A stretch of DNA of 64,000 nucleotides from an uncultured Desulfuromonas sp. (GCF_963678835.1 NZ_OY787469.1:2046001-2110000), one strand, 5' to 3'; positions 53,882-63,633 are shown, counted from the first letter of the stretch. The notes: generated by a model from the sequence alone, not told the origin. Numbers and translations are program-made.

Positions 53882-54730
53882 TTATGCGGCGTTAATTCCT
53901 TGTTCAATCAGGAAGCCTCTGAGTTTTTCAAGAGCGCGTTTTTCCAGTTGGCGAACTCTCTCCTTGCTGATCCCGTAATGATCAGCAAGATCTTGTAACG
54001 TGGCCTTATCATCCTGCAGTATTCGATTGTGTACGATGTGCTGCTCCCGTTCATTCAGATGCGATAGTGCCTGCTGGATGCGGTGATTGGTCAGGTTTTC
54101 GTGCTCGAGTTCAATGAGCTGTTGCTCCTGGTTTTTTTGGTTGTCGACCAGGTTGTCCAGATGGCTGGTGGTACTGTCTGGCGTAAGCTGGCCATCCAGT
54201 GAGCTGTCTCGACCGCCGAGGCGGGCACTCATTTCAGCCACTTCATCGGTCGATACGTTGAGCTGACGAGCGATTTCGCTATGATCGGCATCAACACCCA
54301 TCTTTTGCAAGGCATCACGCGTTTGTTTAAGTTTGAAAAAGAGTTTTTTGCGGGCTTGGGTCGTGCCGATTTTGACCAGCGACCAAGCGTTGATGATGTA
54401 GTTGTGAATGTAAGCCCGTATCCACCATACCGCATAGCTGATCAGACGGATGTTGCGATCCGGGTCGAATTTTTTGATGGCTTTCATCAAGCCGATATTG
54501 CCTTCTTGGACCAGGTCGATCATTTTCAGACCGTAGGCCCGGTATTCATAGGCGATCTTGACGACAAAACGCAGGTTGGCACACACCAGTTTGTGAACGG
54601 CATCAAGATCGTTGTGTTTGCGGTAGCGTTGAGCCAGCTCGTACTCGGTCTCACGGTCCAGAGGTTCAAACTGGCTGATTTGAGCCATGTAATGGTCAAA
54701 ACCGTCAATAACCAAGGGGAGATTTGACAT
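53882..54730 (-). CDS. rpoH: Heat-shock sigma factor RpoH (sigma-32)
   Basis: 282 aa. Region 2 shows ANLRFVVKIAYEYRAYGLKMIDLVQEGNIGLM and FDPDRNIRLISYAVWWIRAYI. The RpoH box region reads QARKKLFFKLKQTR. Region 4.2 DLADHYGISKERVRQLEKRALEKLR is complete. ATG 54730 is chosen over the in-frame TTG 54739 because AGAGGA lies upstream. The promoter carries a perfect CIRCE operator, so HrcA probably represses transcription until heat stress. It controls chaperone and protease genes. Confidence 0.95.
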   Translation of the reverse strand: MSNLPLVIDGFDHYMAQISQFEPLDRETEYELAQRYRKHNDLDAVHKLVCANLRFVVKIAYEYRAYGLKMIDLVQEGNIGLMKAIKKFDPDRNIRLISYAVWWIRAYIHNYIINAWSLVKIGTTQARKKLFFKLKQTRDALQKMGVDADHSEIARQLNVSTDEVAEMSARLGGRDSSLDGQLTPDSTTSHLDNLVDNQKNQEQQLIELEHENLTNHRIQQALSHLNEREQHIVHNRILQDDKATLQDLADHYGISKERVRQLEKRALEKLRGFLIEQGINAA

Positions 54731-54767
54731 GCTCTTCAATCCTCTCTTTGATTTGTATGTGTTTTTG

Positions 54768-54825
54768 TTAGCACTCTATTGGATAGAGTGCTAACAATTG
54801 TATCCATAGTGCTGATTTTGCGCAA
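54768..54825 (-). promoter_or_regulatory. rpoH promoter with perfect CIRCE operator
   Basis: Reading the minus strand: TTGCGC (54825-54820), a 17-bp spacer, TACAAT (54802-54797), then TTAGCACTC-N9-GAGTGCTAA (54794-54768). The inverted repeat matches the CIRCE consensus at every arm position and covers the expected transcription start. CIRCE is the HrcA binding site. The rpoH ATG is 38 bp further on. Confidence 0.93.
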
Positions 54826-54887
54826 GAATAAATTTTGCCCCATCATCGCTGTGCAAAATTTTTCAACAGGGAGACGCAGATTATTAT

Positions 54888-55385
54888 TTATTCAGTCGGA
54901 GATGCCTTACGGCAGGGGATGGTCATTTTGATGATTTGGCCACGCCGGGCGATCAACACATTTTTTTGGGATGCGGTTGGCTGGTAGGAGCCTGTTCCCT
55001 GACAGCTGATTTTATAGCGGGCATTGTAATCCAGACCGGGAATAAACGCCGGTACCGGATAGTCGAGATCATCGATGGTGCAGATGATTTCTCCTTTCAG
55101 GTCAGGTTCATCCGCATCCCACAGACTGTTGCTGTTGGAGTCGATATAGGCATCAATGACCAGAGTGCCCCGTTCTGTCGACATGGCTGGCGTCTTGTCG
55201 AGGATGATATTGAGGATGTTGCCTTTTTTCTCTCGCTCAGGCGACTGCTCTTTTTTCTCGAATGACTCCGGGGTTTGTTCATCCACATTGCCAAGGCCGG
55301 CATCTGTTTGTGCTGCAAGTTGAGCCGGGAGAACGGTAATAGAGCCCAAAGCTATTATCATAAGAAGTATTGTAAGTTTTTTCAT
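54888..55385 (-). CDS. Exported protein of unknown function
   Basis: 165 aa with a clear signal peptide (MKKLTILLMIIALGSITVLP, cleaved near AQLAAQ). A Glu/Lys-rich linker follows, then a small beta domain beginning VIDAYIDSNSNSLWDADEPD. That acidic DxNxNxxxDxxE stretch resembles the Ca-binding loop of SdrD-B-like or carboxypeptidase-regulatory folds. Two Cys (EIICTI and YKISCQG) may form a disulfide. AGGAG precedes the ATG; the frame extends 12 codons further up but without a site. Not recognised as a named family. Confidence 0.75.
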   Translation of the reverse strand: MKKLTILLMIIALGSITVLPAQLAAQTDAGLGNVDEQTPESFEKKEQSPEREKKGNILNIILDKTPAMSTERGTLVIDAYIDSNSNSLWDADEPDLKGEIICTIDDLDYPVPAFIPGLDYNARYKISCQGTGSYQPTASQKNVLIARRGQIIKMTIPCRKASPTE

Positions 55386-55421
55386 AGCTCCTAGAGAACA
55401 TGAACTGCGAACGACTGTCAA

Positions 55422-55757
55422 CTGAGTAAATGTTTGAAACCGGTAAATAACGCTAGTTTTTGTCCGGAAACGGCCTTTTTTTGCAATCTCTGCGTTAATT
55501 TGCGCCTTTGCATAAAGGCTTAATTCCGTCGATCTTGCGAAAAAATTCTGAGATTTAAAGCTTTCAAAAGCTGTCCTTACATTGCCTGCCGTAGAAACTT
55601 TTTTGTTTTCTTATCCTCCCGATGAAATGAAGACTATTGTCCACCCCGCTGTAGAATAGTCTACAGCCTATAGCTGTAGCGAGGTGATTTTTTTTAGTAA
55701 CATACTGAAATGAAAAAGAAAAAATCTATGGCATGCTTTCTGTAGTTTGTTTTTGGC
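55422..55757. other. Intergenic region before the metal efflux operon
   Basis: Divergent promoter region. It contains overlapping palindromes at 55650-55679 (separate entry). A CATACT at 55701-55706 could be a -10, but no -35 of proper spacing was found. Confidence 0.5.
55650..55679 (+). promoter_or_regulatory. Overlapping palindromic operators upstream of efflux operon
   Basis: TGTAGAATAGTCTACA (55650-55665) overlaps CTACAGC-CTATA-GCTGTAG (55661-55679). A near-identical TGTAGAATATTCTACA lies at 63883-63898 before the next gene downstream of the operon. Two unrelated upstream regions sharing a 16-bp palindrome indicates a common regulator, probably metal-responsive. The regulator is not identified. 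Confidence 0.6.
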
Positions 55758-57089
55758 ATGAAGAATCAAACGGTGCCGCCAAAAAGAATTGTGTCTTATC
55801 TCGCTGCTTTGTTATGCCTCTATTGCGTCAGCAGCACCTCCTGGGCGATTGAGCAGGATATTCTTGGTGTCCCTGAGGCCATTACTCAGGACATCCGTCA
55901 GCGTAATCCGCTGATAAGCAGTGCTTTTTATGACTGGCAAGCCCTGCAGCATCGGGTGGCTCCTGCGCGTTCACTGGACGACCCACAACTTTCCTTTGCT
56001 CTGAGCAACTATCCTGTTGACAGCTTGCGTGGCAACGAAAGTGCCATGACCGGCAATGAAATCCGGCTGTTTCAGCCCATTCCCTATCCGGGAAAACGCG
56101 ATCAACGCGGCAACGTCGCGCAGGAAAATGCCAATTCGGCAGAAGCGCGCTATCTGGATCAGAGAGCGCGAAGCGTGGCTCAGGGGCGCAAAGCCTATTA
56201 CGCACTGTGGTATATCGAGCGTTCCCGCCAACGGATTAAAGATGAGTTGGTGGAATTGGACTATTTGATGACGTTGGCGGAAAGCCGCTATCGCTCCGGT
56301 CTCGAATCCCAGGCCGGTGTCGTTGATGCACAGTTGATCGTCTCCCAACTGCGTGAACAGTTGATTCAGCTTGAACAGCAGCAACGGGAACATCTGGCCT
56401 TGTTAAACCAACTGCGCAGCCGTCCGCCGGAATACGGTGTGTCCGTGCCGGAAACACTTCCCCTGACTCCTTTGGAAGACAACAGCGACTGGTGGCAACA
56501 TATTGGTCAGCAAGCGCGATCATCCAGTCCGCGTGCCCGCCAGTATCAGGCACAGATTCGTCGTGCCGAACACCTGAAAACTCTCGCAGATCTGGACCGT
56601 TATCCGGACTTTACCGTTGGGTTTAGCTATCGTCAACGTCAGGCAACTGCCATGGATGACGGCACTGACTTTGTCGGCGCGGAGCTGCGTTTTAATCTGC
56701 CTGTTTTTCAGGACAAACAACGCGAACAGATTGCGGCGGCCCAGTCGCAACAGCGCGGCGCGGCTGATCGTTGGCAGGAGTATCAGCAGCGAGTGGATCA
56801 GAAGATCTTTGCGTTGCGCACCCGATTGCACAGCACGCAACAACGCGAAGCACTGTACCGATCGGGCATTCTGGCCCAGGCGCAGCTGCATTATCGTTCC
56901 CGGCTTAGCGCCTATGAAAACGATCTGGAAAGTTTCACCAATGTCTTGAAAAGTCTCGAATCCTGGCGGCAACGCCTCCAGGACTACGATGCTGTACGGC
57001 GTGATCATCAAGTGGCCTTGGCAACCCTGGTAGAGCTGGCGGGTGATGACATGGTGTCCTCTTTACCGTTAACCGAAAAGGAGATGTGA
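55758..57089 (+). CDS. cusC: CusC/CzcC-like outer membrane efflux protein
   Basis: 443 aa TolC-family channel for a heavy-metal RND pump. A signal peptide ends near SSTSWA. The N-terminal QDIRQRNPLISSAFYDWQALQ and PSLDDPQLSF-type entry (ARSLDDPQLSFALSN) and long Gln/Arg-rich helices are typical for the CzcC/CusC group. No clear Shine-Dalgarno was seen before the ATG. Its stop overlaps the adaptor start by one base. The first gene of a four-gene operon preceded by palindromic operators. Confidence 0.88.
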   Translation: MKNQTVPPKRIVSYLAALLCLYCVSSTSWAIEQDILGVPEAITQDIRQRNPLISSAFYDWQALQHRVAPARSLDDPQLSFALSNYPVDSLRGNESAMTGNEIRLFQPIPYPGKRDQRGNVAQENANSAEARYLDQRARSVAQGRKAYYALWYIERSRQRIKDELVELDYLMTLAESRYRSGLESQAGVVDAQLIVSQLREQLIQLEQQQREHLALLNQLRSRPPEYGVSVPETLPLTPLEDNSDWWQHIGQQARSSSPRARQYQAQIRRAEHLKTLADLDRYPDFTVGFSYRQRQATAMDDGTDFVGAELRFNLPVFQDKQREQIAAAQSQQRGAADRWQEYQQRVDQKIFALRTRLHSTQQREALYRSGILAQAQLHYRSRLSAYENDLESFTNVLKSLESWRQRLQDYDAVRRDHQVALATLVELAGDDMVSSLPLTEKEM

Positions 57090-58531
57090 TGAAGCGAACT
57101 GTCTGGTTTATCGGTGTGGCCATGATTGCTGCCCTTGCTGCTGTTTTTGTTTTGACCGAGACGCGACATTCCTCTGGAAAACAGGCCGCCCATCAGCACG
57201 ATGAAACGGAACTGCACCAGCAATGGACCTGCGGTATGCATCCGCAGGTGATCCGTGATGAACCGGGACTGTGCCCCATTTGCGCGATGGAGTTGACTCC
57301 TTTGATTCAGTCTTCACAAGGGCAAAACGCTGAAACGCCAGCGGCCACCATCAAATACTGGGTTGATCTCGAGGATCCGACCTTTGTTCGTCACGATGAG
57401 GGGCTTTCGCCAGCCGGTGTGCCGCTGGTTCCGGTTTATGAAGGCCATGCCACTTATGGTTCGGTGATCCATATTGATCCGGTGATGATCCAGAACATGG
57501 GCATCCGCACGGCCACGGTGGAGCGCGGCACGTTGAGTGCCACCCTGCGTACCATCGGTCGCGTACAAAGTGATGAACAACGCCAATACACTATTAACAG
57601 CAAGATTGCCGGCTGGGTGGAACGACTGTATGTCAATACCACCGGTCAGCAGGTGGTGGCTGGTCAACCGTTGCTGGAGTTGTACAGCCCGCAACTGGTG
57701 TCGGCGCAGCAGGAATTACTTCTCGCTGCCCGCTATCGTCACAACCTGGACCCCGAAGCCGACATCACCTTGCGCGAATCGGCGAATCGCCTGTTTGAGT
57801 CGGCGCGTATTCGCCTGCAGCGTTGGGACATCACCTCTGCTCAGATTGATGCGCTGTTGAAGCGCGATGAGGTGCGTAAAACCATGACCCTGTATGCGCC
57901 ACATAACGGTGTGGTCACGCTGAAAAATGTGCGCGAAGGGGAAGCCATCAAGGCTGGGAAGACGCTGCTGGAACTCAGCGATTTCAGCCAAGTATGGGTG
58001 CAGGCCGAGATATATGAACAAGACCGCGCCCGCGTCCGTGAAGGCTTGCCGGTGACGGTGGCCATTCCAAGCGATACGCGTCCCACACGCGGCTACAGCG
58101 GCCGAATCGATTATCTCTATCCGTATGTTGATTCGTTGACCCAGACCGTGCAGGCGCGGATTGTCCTGAATAATGCCGATGGCTCTTTGCAACCGCAACG
58201 CTTTGTCGATGTGGTGATCACCTTGCCGCCGCAAAACGATGCCCTGCTGATTCCTGCCGACGCCGTCGTGGACAGTGGCGAGCGGCAGCTGGTGTTTATC
58301 GCCTGTCCGGGCGGCACGTTTGAACCGCGTCCGGTTCGATTGGGTCCGCGTGATGATCAGGGCCGCGTCGCCGTTCAGCAGGGTTTGTTTGAAGGAGAAA
58401 AGGTTGTTGTCTCCGCCCAGTTCCTGCTTGATTCCGAGACGCAACTGCGTGAAGCCTTGCGTAAAATGACCATGGGTAACGCTGAAGAAACAGCGCCTGA
58501 ACCATCCACCGACCTGGAGGCGTTGTTTTGA
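57089..58531 (+). CDS. cusB: CusB-like RND periplasmic adaptor with heavy-metal-binding domain
   Basis: 480 aa. An N-terminal signal anchor is followed by a heavy-metal-binding domain (CGMHPQVIRDEPGLCPICAM, about residues 50-70). The barrel-sandwich halves (GWVERLYVNTTGQQVVAGQPL; MTLYAPHNGVVTLKNVREGE) flank a helical hairpin, and a beta-barrel/membrane-proximal end completes it. The CxMHP...CPxCxM module is a signature of Cu/Ag-type adaptors that receive metal in the periplasm. AAAAGGAG is just upstream. Translationally coupled to the channel gene. Confidence 0.92.
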   Translation: MKRTVWFIGVAMIAALAAVFVLTETRHSSGKQAAHQHDETELHQQWTCGMHPQVIRDEPGLCPICAMELTPLIQSSQGQNAETPAATIKYWVDLEDPTFVRHDEGLSPAGVPLVPVYEGHATYGSVIHIDPVMIQNMGIRTATVERGTLSATLRTIGRVQSDEQRQYTINSKIAGWVERLYVNTTGQQVVAGQPLLELYSPQLVSAQQELLLAARYRHNLDPEADITLRESANRLFESARIRLQRWDITSAQIDALLKRDEVRKTMTLYAPHNGVVTLKNVREGEAIKAGKTLLELSDFSQVWVQAEIYEQDRARVREGLPVTVAIPSDTRPTRGYSGRIDYLYPYVDSLTQTVQARIVLNNADGSLQPQRFVDVVITLPPQNDALLIPADAVVDSGERQLVFIACPGGTFEPRPVRLGPRDDQGRVAVQQGLFEGEKVVVSAQFLLDSETQLREALRKMTMGNAEETAPEPSTDLEALF

Positions 58532-58574
58532 TGCGAGTGAGCGTCGTACTTCATTTTGATGAAGGGAGCGTGTC

Positions 58575-61500
58575 ATGCTCAAAGCACTGATTGCCGCCTC
58601 CGTGCGTCATCGTTTCCTCGTGGTGCTGATCACTCTGGTGCTGGTGATGGCCGGTGTTTACGTGTTGCGCTCGACGCCGGTGGACGCCATTCCCGACTTG
58701 TCCGACGTGCAGGTGATTGTCTATAGCGATTATGCCGGACAGGCCCCTCAAGTGGTGGAAGATCAGGTGACCTATCCGTTGACCACGCGTCTGCTGTCTG
58801 TTCCGCAGGCCAAGACGGTGCGTGGCTATTCGTTCTTCGGCAGTTCGTTTGTCTACGTGATTTTTGAGGACGGCACCGACCTTTACTGGGCCAGGGCACG
58901 CGTGCTCGAGTCCCTCAATACCGCTGCCGGGCAACTGCCGGACGGCGTGGTTCCCAGCCTGGGACCGGATGCCAGCGGTGTCGGCTGGGTCTACCAGTAT
59001 GAAGTGACCAGTGATCAGCATGATCTGCAGCAGCTACGCTCCATTCAGGACTGGTTTCTGCGCTATGAGCTGACTGCCGTCGCAGGGGTTTCCGAGGTGG
59101 CAAGCATCGGAGGCTATGTCAAACAGTATCAGGTGCGGGTCGACCCCAACCGGCTGCGTGGCTACGGCCTGACTCTGGCTGAGGTGCGCCGGGCGATTGC
59201 CGCGAGTAATGAGGATGTCGGTGCCCGCCTGCTGGAGATGGGCGAAACTGAGTTCATGGTGCGCGGTCTCGGCTATATCCGCTCCGTGGCTGATCTCGAA
59301 GCGATTCCACTGCGTGAAGTGGGTGGGCGCTACGTCCTGCTTGGCGATGTCGCGCGGATTCAGATCGGACCGGAGTTGCGCCGTGGCGTGGCCGAATCCA
59401 ACGGCAACGGGGAAACCGTCGGCGGCATCATTGTCATGCGTTCCGGTGAGAATGCCCTGGCGACTATTGAGCGCGTCAAACAGCGCCTCACAGAATTACA
59501 GGCCGGTTTGCCCGAGGGGGTAACCATTCACCCGGTCTATGACCGCTCCGCTCTGATTGAGCGGGCCATTGCTCACCTCAGCACCAAACTGATTGAAGAG
59601 TGCGTGGTGGTGGCATTAGTGATCGTCCTGTTTTTGTTTCACCTGCCCAGTGCCGGTGTGGTGGTGCTGACACTGCCGGTGGCGATTCTCATGGCGTTCT
59701 TGATCATGAACGGGCAGGGGATTAACGCCAATATCATGAGTCTGGGCGGCATAGCCATTGCCATCGGCGCCATGGTCGATGCGTCGATCATCATGATCGA
59801 AAATGCCCATAAACACCTGGAGCATCCCAGTGGTGACGAACCCCACCAGCAGGTGATTTTGCGTGCTGCCCAGGAGGTGGGACCGACCCTGTTTTTCTCC
59901 CTGGCGGTGATCACCCTGTCGTTCCTGCCGATTTTTACTCTGACCGATCAGGCCGGTCGCCTGTTCAAACCGCTGGCCTATACCAAGACCTATGCCATGG
60001 CCGCTGCCGCGGTGCTGGCCGTGACCCTGGTGCCGGCGTTGATGGTGTGGTTTGTGCGCGGACGCATCCGCCCGGAGCAGGCCAATCCCCTCAATCGGCT
60101 GTTGATGCGTCTCTATCATCCATTAGTGGCTCTGGTGCTGCGCTGGCGCAAAACCACGTTGTTGGTCACACTGGTGCTGGTGTTGTCGTCGCTCTATCCA
60201 TTGTCTCATCTGGGGTCGGAGTTTATGCCGCCGCTCGATGAGGGTGATCTACTCTATATGCCGACCACTCTGCCGGGCATTTCCACGGATAAGGCACGCG
60301 AACTGCTGCAGCAGACGGACAAAATCATCGCCTCATTTCCGGAGGTGGCCAATGTGTTCGGCAAGGCCGGTCGGGCGGAAACCGCCACCGATCCGGCACC
60401 CTTGTCCATGCTGGAGACAACCATTCAATTGAAAGACCAGCGTTATTGGCGACGGGTTACCGTGGAGCGTTTTTACAGCGATTGGCCGCAAGCCCTGCAA
60501 CACCCCTTACGCACCCTGTGGCCGGATCAGCGCCCCATCACCCGTAAGGAACTGGTGACCTTGTTGAATCAGGCCATTCAGTTTCCCGGTTTGACCAATG
60601 CCTGGACCATGCCGATCCGGACCCGCATCGATATGTTGTCCACCGGCATCAAAACGCCGGTGGGGATCAAAGTCCAAGGCACTGATCTGGAAACCCTCAA
60701 TCAGCTGGGCCAACAGCTTGAAACCGTGGTCGGTCAACTCCCCAATACGCTGAGTGTCTATGCTGAACGGGTGATGGGCGGACGCTATGTGGATATTGAC
60801 ATTGATCGGCTTGCCGCCGCTCGCCATGGCCTGACTGTCGGAGCCGTTCAGGATGTGATCCAAACCGCCATCGGTGGCATGACCGTAACCCACACGGTTG
60901 AAGGGGCCGAGCGTTATCCGGTGAATGTGCGCTATGCCCGTGATTACCGTAGTGATCTTGACGCGTTGGATCAGGTGCGCCTTGCCGCGCCATCCGGGCG
61001 CTCGGTGCCGCTTAAAGAGGTGGCCCAGGTGTCGGTGAAATCGGGCCCGGCAGCCATCAAGAGTGAGAATGCCCGCAAGACCCTGTGGGTCTATGTGGAT
61101 CTCAACACCGATGATGTCGGTGGCTATGTGCAGCGCGCCCAGCAGGCCGTGGCTGCGCAGGTCCAGTTACCGGCAGGTGTCAGTCTGGTGTGGAGCGGGC
61201 AGTTTGAATATATGCAGCAGACGCGGTCACGGTTGCTGATGATCGTGCCGCTGACCCTGGTGGTGATCTTTATTCTCATTTATGCCAGCACCCGCTGCCC
61301 GATCAAGACCGCCATTGTTTTTCTGGCCATGCCGTTTTCACTGGTGGGCGCGTTCTGGTGCCTCTATGCGCTCGATTACAACCTGTCGGTCGCTGTGTGG
61401 GTCGGACTCATCGCCCTGGCCGGTCTCGATGCGGAAACCGGTGTCATCATGATGCTCTATTTGTCGATGGCGGAAGATCAGTGGCGGAACGAAGGACGGC

Positions 61501-61793
61501 TGGTGAACCGTCATGATCTGAAATTGGCGATTTTCGATGGGGCCGTGAAGCGCATTCGCCCCAAAGTCATGACCGTCGGTACGGTCATTCTTGGTTTGGC
61601 ACCAATCATGTGGAGTCACGGCACCGGCTCGGAGATCATGAAACGAATTGCCGCACCCATGGTGGCTGGCGTGACGACCTCGGCGATTATGGAACTGCTG
61701 GTGTATCCGGTGATCTGGTACGTGTGGAAATCCCGCGACCTTGCACAACCCGCCGTACAACATAATGAGTTTTCTCAACAACCAGATAAATAA
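58575..61793 (+). CDS. cusA: CusA-like heavy-metal RND transporter
   Basis: 1072 aa, the usual length for HME-type RND pumps that expel Cu(I)/Ag(I) with proton exchange. It has the N-terminal HRFLVVLITLVLVMAGVYVL helix, STPVDAIPDLSDVQVIV, TM4 Asp in GAMVDASIIMIENAHKHLE (about residue 401) and acidic Glu in LAGLDAETGVIMMLYL (about 950). MLETTIQLKDQ and RIDMLSTGIKTPVGIK have Met at the places where CusA, rather than CzcA, carries them. That makes Cu/Ag more likely than Zn/Co/Cd, though not proven. GAAGGGAG lies before the ATG. Confidence 0.92.
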   Translation: MLKALIAASVRHRFLVVLITLVLVMAGVYVLRSTPVDAIPDLSDVQVIVYSDYAGQAPQVVEDQVTYPLTTRLLSVPQAKTVRGYSFFGSSFVYVIFEDGTDLYWARARVLESLNTAAGQLPDGVVPSLGPDASGVGWVYQYEVTSDQHDLQQLRSIQDWFLRYELTAVAGVSEVASIGGYVKQYQVRVDPNRLRGYGLTLAEVRRAIAASNEDVGARLLEMGETEFMVRGLGYIRSVADLEAIPLREVGGRYVLLGDVARIQIGPELRRGVAESNGNGETVGGIIVMRSGENALATIERVKQRLTELQAGLPEGVTIHPVYDRSALIERAIAHLSTKLIEECVVVALVIVLFLFHLPSAGVVVLTLPVAILMAFLIMNGQGINANIMSLGGIAIAIGAMVDASIIMIENAHKHLEHPSGDEPHQQVILRAAQEVGPTLFFSLAVITLSFLPIFTLTDQAGRLFKPLAYTKTYAMAAAAVLAVTLVPALMVWFVRGRIRPEQANPLNRLLMRLYHPLVALVLRWRKTTLLVTLVLVLSSLYPLSHLGSEFMPPLDEGDLLYMPTTLPGISTDKARELLQQTDKIIASFPEVANVFGKAGRAETATDPAPLSMLETTIQLKDQRYWRRVTVERFYSDWPQALQHPLRTLWPDQRPITRKELVTLLNQAIQFPGLTNAWTMPIRTRIDMLSTGIKTPVGIKVQGTDLETLNQLGQQLETVVGQLPNTLSVYAERVMGGRYVDIDIDRLAAARHGLTVGAVQDVIQTAIGGMTVTHTVEGAERYPVNVRYARDYRSDLDALDQVRLAAPSGRSVPLKEVAQVSVKSGPAAIKSENARKTLWVYVDLNTDDVGGYVQRAQQAVAAQVQLPAGVSLVWSGQFEYMQQTRSRLLMIVPLTLVVIFILIYASTRCPIKTAIVFLAMPFSLVGAFWCLYALDYNLSVAVWVGLIALAGLDAETGVIMMLYLSMAEDQWRNEGRLVNRHDLKLAIFDGAVKRIRPKVMTVGTVILGLAPIMWSHGTGSEIMKRIAAPMVAGVTTSAIMELLVYPVIWYVWKSRDLAQPAVQHNEFSQQPDK

Positions 61794-61808
61794 CAAGGAG
61801 ATTGAATC

Positions 61809-62270
61809 ATGAAAAAAATGACGTTGATGTTGTTAGCTTTTCTTGCGTTGCCCATGGTTGCGTTTGCCGGTGATTGTTGCGCAGACACTACAATGAATAT
61901 GGACAGCATGCAGATGGCCGGTAATGAAATGATGCTCGGCCAGCAGGAGATCCACGGCGTGCGTGCCATGGCGCACCTCAAGAATGTCCGCCAGGCCATG
62001 TCTGAAGCCGGGATGACCACCACCCATCATTTTATGGTGATGCTGCATGATCAGGCCACGGACGCGAATCTCGATCAGGGCTCCGTCGCGGTGAAAGTGA
62101 CTCTCCCGACCGGGCAACAGCTTCCGGCAATCAAACTGATGGGAATGCAGGGGCATTTTGGTGCTGATGTGACCCTGGCGACTCCGGGTGAGTACACCTT
62201 TACTGTTGGTAGCCTTCTGGCTGATGGCCAGAAGCGCGTGTTTACTTTTCAGACAGTGTTACCCGAATAA
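61809..62270 (+). CDS. Small Met/His-rich periplasmic protein, possible metal carrier
   Basis: 153 aa. Signal peptide MKKMTLMLLAFLALPMVAFA. The mature N-terminus is Cys/Met-rich (GDCCADTTMNMDSMQMAGN, then EMM). A beta-sandwich-like body (THHFMVMLHD, VAVKVTLPTGQQ, LMGMQGHFGADVTL, GEYTFTVGSLL) resembles YtkA/FixH-like folds. Met and His clusters suit Cu(I)/Ag(I) binding. AAGGAG precedes the ATG, 15 bp after the pump gene, so it is the last operon gene. It may play the part of CusF, but the sequence is not CusF. Confidence 0.8.
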   Translation: MKKMTLMLLAFLALPMVAFAGDCCADTTMNMDSMQMAGNEMMLGQQEIHGVRAMAHLKNVRQAMSEAGMTTTHHFMVMLHDQATDANLDQGSVAVKVTLPTGQQLPAIKLMGMQGHFGADVTLATPGEYTFTVGSLLADGQKRVFTFQTVLPE

Positions 62271-62297
62271 AATTATGTATCTCGCACACCACCAAAG

Positions 62298-63053
62298 CTC
62301 TCCCGTTCAGCAGCGCCGAACGCAAGGAGCTGGAGCCGTGATGGTTGTCGGCAAATGTTTGAGGGCTGTGGAACACAGACCGAGTTCTTGCCGACATCAC
62401 GGTGTAAGCGAGTGGAGAGAGGGGACCCGCAGGGCGCAATGGGGTTGTTATTGATCAGGTGAGCGAGAGGTGTTGCTTGAGATTTTTTACGTTAGCAAGG
62501 CAGAGGAAGGAGCCATAGTTATTCTATGGCGACGACTGATAACGCCGCAGATGTGAAAAAGATCTGCAACAGCACCGTGAAGCCTGATTGATGACAACCC
62601 TTTGGAAGTCGATTTTGCGTCACTTTTGTCGACGCAAAAGTGACTTGACGTGTGGGCGCGAAAGCCCACGTCACGTGGGCACTATCAACGAGAACGGATG
62701 AGGTACGCCGGAGCAAGCTGCGCTGGCATGAGGACCACGGCAAAGGCAAAACCAAGATCAGGGGCAAGGTCAAGATCAAAGTCAAAGTCAAAGTCGCCGG
62801 GACTCGCCCCGGCAGGCGACATCCTTTTGGCAAGCCGCCCAAAAGGATGCAAAAGCCGGCTGAACTTCTCCTGAACCTAGCTCAACCTACATTGAGTCTG
62901 TTTCCGTTTTGCTTTACGGATTCGGCTCGCCGCCCTTTAGGTCGGCGAATCATGCGCTTCATCATCTTTGCCGTAAAACGTTGATAATAATCGTCCGTCT
63001 CTCACTATTTTTTCCGTGGCACCGCTCAAACGGGTGGGACGGTGCCCACCCTT
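62298..63053. repeat. Long-period repeat array, unit 1
   Basis: Noncoding unit that opens TCCCGTTCAGCAGCGCCGAAC. It holds TTTTGCG-ACTTTTGTCGACGCAAAAGTG-type and GTCGCC...GGCGAC dyads, a (CAAAGT)3 microsatellite (about 62775-62795), CTCCTGAACCTAGCTCAACC and a closing GCGGTGCCCACCCT-like segment (GACGGTGCCCACCCTT here). All frames through it are low-complexity and have no ribosome sites. Confidence 0.7.
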
Positions 63054-63079
63054 CTTCTTTTTCTTATTTAGCACCTCAG

Positions 63080-63633
63080 TCCTCCCGTTCAGCAGCGCCG
63101 AACGAAGAGAACGGTCATCGCGATGGTCGTCGGCAACCTGTTTGAGCGTTAGCGAGTTTTGCCGACATCGCGGTGTTAGTGAACGCAGAGAGGGCACCCG
63201 CAGGGCGCAATGACGGGAGTCGATTTTGCGCCACTTTTGTCGACGCAAAAGTGGCCCGACGTGCGGGCGCGGAAGCCCGCGTCACGTGCGTACCAACTAT
63301 GCGAACGGTTGCTCTCTGCCAGCGCAAATGGTTCCAAAATGCGAACCACGAAAAACCAAGATCAAAGTCGCCGGGACTCGCCCCGGCAGGCGACATCCTT
63401 TTGACTTGCCGCTCAAGAGGATGCAAAAACCGGCTGAACTTCTCCTGAACCTAGCTCAACCGACAATGAGTCGGTTTCAGTGATGCTTCACGGATTCGGC
63501 TCGCCGCCCTTGAGGTCGTCGAATCGTGCGCATCATCGGATTTGGCGTAAAACGTTGAAGACGATCTTGCGGCTCGCTCTATTTTTTTCGTGGCACCGGT
63601 CAAACGGGTGGGGCGGTGCCCACCCTGCGGCAG
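63080..63633. repeat. Long-period repeat array, unit 2
   Basis: A second copy with the same order of blocks as unit 1: the CCCGTTCAGCAGCGCCGAAC head, TCGATTTTGCGCCACTTTTG dyad, CGCCGGGACTCGCCCCGGC hairpin, CTGAACCTAGCTCAACC and CAAACGGGTGGGGCGGTGCC tail. It is about 200 bp shorter than unit 1. Stems change with paired differences in places (e.g. GCCCACGT/GCCCGCGT), which hints at selection on structure. Confidence 0.7.

Noticed and set aside
62768-62800. CRISPR-like short direct repeats (CAAAGT)
   Set aside because: A six-base microsatellite without spacers; not a CRISPR array.
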